From Bifidobacterium saguinibicoloris (GTDB lineage Bacteria > Actinomycetota > Actinomycetes > Actinomycetales > Bifidobacteriaceae), in assembly GCF_019331725.1 (NCBI RefSeq), contig NZ_JAHBBF010000013.1, positions 1 to 64,000 on the forward strand: a DNA stretch of 64,000 nt. Direction: 5' to 3'. Below, piece by piece: positions 62,435 through 64,000 of the stretch (position 1 is the stretch's first letter; every line of letters starts with the position of its first letter). The position numbers and the translations under genes are program-made. The notes under the pieces are model-generated. The model ran no database searches, had not been told where the DNA came from, and worked only from the letters and a program-made list of their open reading frames with translations.

Positions 62435-63760
62435 ATGAGGATCGCGAAAGCCGCCAAGACGATCGTCGCCGGACTGCTGTCCGTGGCCTGCCTGGCATCC
62501 GTCGCCGCTTGCGGCCCGGGCTCGTCCAACAGCAAGGCCAATACCAGCAACGAACCGGTGAGCACCGATCTGGGCGATACCAAGTACGAGCTCAAGCTGT
62601 GGGACGGCGCCGGTCTGAAGACCTTCGACGACCAGCTCATCGCCGCCTTCCAGAAGAAGTACCCGAACGTGACCATCAAGGCCACCTACGATCCAGACAA
62701 CACCTCCCAGCAGAACGGCCCGCGCATCATCTCCGCCGCAGACACCCCGGACATCGCCCGCATCACCGACATCAACTCCGCCGTGCGCGGCAACCACGTC
62801 GTCAACCTCGACGAATACTCCAAGGCCTACGGCTGGGATCTGCCGGATTCGCAGACCCAGGTCTACCGCGTCGACTCCAACGGCAAGATCGGCTCCGGCA
62901 GCCTGTACGCCGTGCCGGACGGCGTCTCCATGACCGGCCTGTACTGGAACAAGAAGGTCGCCAAGGAACTCGGCATCACCGAGGCCCCCGCCACCGTGGC
63001 CGAGCTCGAGGCCGACATGAAGAAGGCCAAGGACGCCGGCAAGCTCGCCATGATGATGCCCGCCAAGGAGGGCGGCACCTCCTACATCTACCAGGCGCTG
63101 CTCACCAATTACGAGGGCCGCGACACCGTCCAGGATTGGATCATCCAGAAGGACGGCGCCACCTTCAACACCGACGGCGCCGTGAAGGCCGCCCAGAAGA
63201 TCCAGGAATGGCAGAAGGCCGGCTACTTCTCCAAGGACGCCCTCGCCCTCGACGGTTCCACCGCGCTGAGCCGCTTCAGCAACGGCGAGGCCCTGTTCTT
63301 CCCCTCCGGCAGCTGGTACTCCGCCTCCATCAACGACGCGCTCGGCGATGACGCCGGCTGGATCGCGTTCCCCGGCGAGAAGGCCGATTCCGGCTCCGCC
63401 GCCGCCAACGCCGTCACCGCCTTCGGCATCCCGGCCAACGCCAAGAACAAGAACGCCGCCGCCGCGTTCCTGAACTTCCTCCAGTCCGACGAGGCCCGCC
63501 AGATCGCCGTCGACAACGGCTACCCGCCGATCGGTGAAGGCGAGACCCCGAGCACCGACAACCAGCTGCTCGGCCAGGTCCTCACCGCCTACGAAGGCCT
63601 CGTGAAGACCGGCAACACCACCGACTACATCAACAACGCCACCGCCGGCATGCAGGCCAGCGCCATCATCCCCGGCTTCCAGTCGCTGATCGACGGCTCC
63701 ATGACCCCGAAGGCGTTCGTCGAGTCCATCCAGGCCCAGTACGAGAAGGAAGTCAAGTAG
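62435..63760 (+). CDS. Sugar ABC transporter substrate-binding lipoprotein 2
   Basis: The 441-residue protein has a signal peptide with lipobox VAAC (Cys26) and is clearly paralogous to the lipoprotein at 58397: shared VSTDLGD.KYEL.LWDGAGLK, YDPDN, QNGPR.IS, AVRGNH, KAYGW and VYRVDSNGK blocks over the full length. It differs in the likely ligand contacts (for example SMTGLYWNK in place of SVTGIYFNT), so the substrate may differ. A permease gene follows after 136 bp. ATG 62435 follows GGAGGAAAGGAAG. Third-position bias is strong, pointing to high expression. Confidence 0.94.
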   Translation: MRIAKAAKTIVAGLLSVACLASVAACGPGSSNSKANTSNEPVSTDLGDTKYELKLWDGAGLKTFDDQLIAAFQKKYPNVTIKATYDPDNTSQQNGPRIISAADTPDIARITDINSAVRGNHVVNLDEYSKAYGWDLPDSQTQVYRVDSNGKIGSGSLYAVPDGVSMTGLYWNKKVAKELGITEAPATVAELEADMKKAKDAGKLAMMMPAKEGGTSYIYQALLTNYEGRDTVQDWIIQKDGATFNTDGAVKAAQKIQEWQKAGYFSKDALALDGSTALSRFSNGEALFFPSGSWYSASINDALGDDAGWIAFPGEKADSGSAAANAVTAFGIPANAKNKNAAAAFLNFLQSDEARQIAVDNGYPPIGEGETPSTDNQLLGQVLTAYEGLVKTGNTTDYINNATAGMQASAIIPGFQSLIDGSMTPKAFVESIQAQYEKEVK

Positions 63761-63794
63761 CCTTCCGCCCGTAACCGGGCATCCCACCGAGACT

Positions 63795-63832
63795 TCGGGC
63801 GGAACGGACTTCCCCTTCGCCGTTCCGCCCGA
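63795..63832 (+). terminator. Hairpin between binding-protein gene 2 and the permease gene
   Basis: TCGGGCGGAACGG pairs exactly with CCGTTCCGCCCGA around a 12-base loop, with no U-run. Such hairpins after binding-protein genes commonly protect that part of the mRNA and lower permease expression. Confidence 0.65.
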
Positions 63833-63896
63833 TCCCATTCCCACACACGTCAATCCAATACCGTCCGCAACAACCCAGCAAAGCATGGTGACAATC

Positions 63897-64000
63897 ATGG
63901 ATTCCCATACGTCAGCCAAGCCCGCCAAGGCGAACAAGCCGAAGCGCGGCATGTCCCTCGGCCTGGTCAGCCTGCTGTTCCTCGCGCCGGCGCTGCTGTT
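63897..64000 (+). CDS. Sugar ABC transporter permease, N-terminal part only
   Basis: The first 34 codons of a membrane protein run off the right edge: a basic N-terminus (Lys/Ala/Pro-rich, about 18 residues) and the start of a hydrophobic segment (SLGLVSLLFLAPALL). This is typical of MalF-type permeases and follows a sugar-binding lipoprotein gene. ATG 63897 has GGTGA nine bases upstream; in-frame ATG 63885 is possible. No ATPase is seen, so MsmK is the likely energy subunit. Confidence 0.8.
   Translation, partial: MDSHTSAKPAKANKPKRGMSLGLVSLLFLAPALL

Overview
The window is a 64 kb chromosomal segment around the replication origin of a high-GC Gram-positive bacterium. The core gene order fits Bifidobacterium: DUF3566-gyrA-gyrB-DUF721-recF-dnaN-dnaA on the minus strand, facing rpmH-rnpA-yidD-yidC-khpB-rsmG-parA-parB-trxB on the plus strand. 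So do the carbohydrate genes (a shared MsmK-type ATPase, GH36 alpha-galactosidase, a GH172/DUF2961 enzyme, LacI regulators and sugar-binding lipoproteins). The genus is inferred from gene content and order; I cannot fix the species.

Layout. 1-750: the start of a sugar ABC permease that runs off the left edge, with a paired operator and a CA-rich repeat. 748-11703: leftward replication and gyrase genes. 9.5-12.0 kb: oriC region with DnaA-box clusters on both sides of dnaA. 12.0-19.2 kb: rightward RNase P, membrane insertion, rRNA methylation, chromosome partition and thioredoxin reductase genes, with four parS sites and a third, denser DnaA-box cluster between rsmG and parA. 19.3-26.3 kb: leftward envelope cluster (NUDIX, DUF6049, MurJ flippase, separate membrane pseudokinase). 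26.4-37.9 kb: CCA-adding enzyme, LytR_C protein, IspE, RsmA, an Rpf-like wall transglycosylase behind a structured RNA leader, tRNA-Thr(UGU), DsbA-like protein, a Ser/Thr kinase and a family 2 glycosyltransferase. 38.2-54.4 kb: MsmK, a DUF4032 kinase-like protein, RlmB, a P-type ATPase, a TQAFTP-repeat membrane protein, dCTP deaminase, an esterase, two transporters, TadA and several unknowns. 54.7-64 kb: sugar utilisation island with alpha-galactosidase, two LacI regulators, two paralogous sugar-binding lipoproteins, GH172 and the start of a permease.

How the genes fit together. The origin module couples initiation (DnaA, DnaN, three DnaA-box arrays) to segregation (ParA, ParB, parS). The envelope genes resemble the mycobacterial PknB-MviN arrangement, except that the pseudokinase is a separate gene next to murJ. 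The active kinase lies 13 kb away, and short Thr motifs recur in the kinase linker, the pseudokinase linker and the TQAFTP protein. The sugar-binding proteins and permeases have no local ATPase, so MsmK (38.2 kb) is the likely shared one. Palindromic LacI-type operators sit at the msmK promoter and at both lipoprotein promoters.

The least explained signals are the structured, terminator-containing leader of the Rpf-like gene, the DnaA-box array before parA, the parS nested in a 30-bp palindrome, a 43-bp perfect palindrome after parB, a pyrimidine-rich candidate small RNA at 48.3 kb, and an intergenic repeat block at 36.3-36.6 kb.
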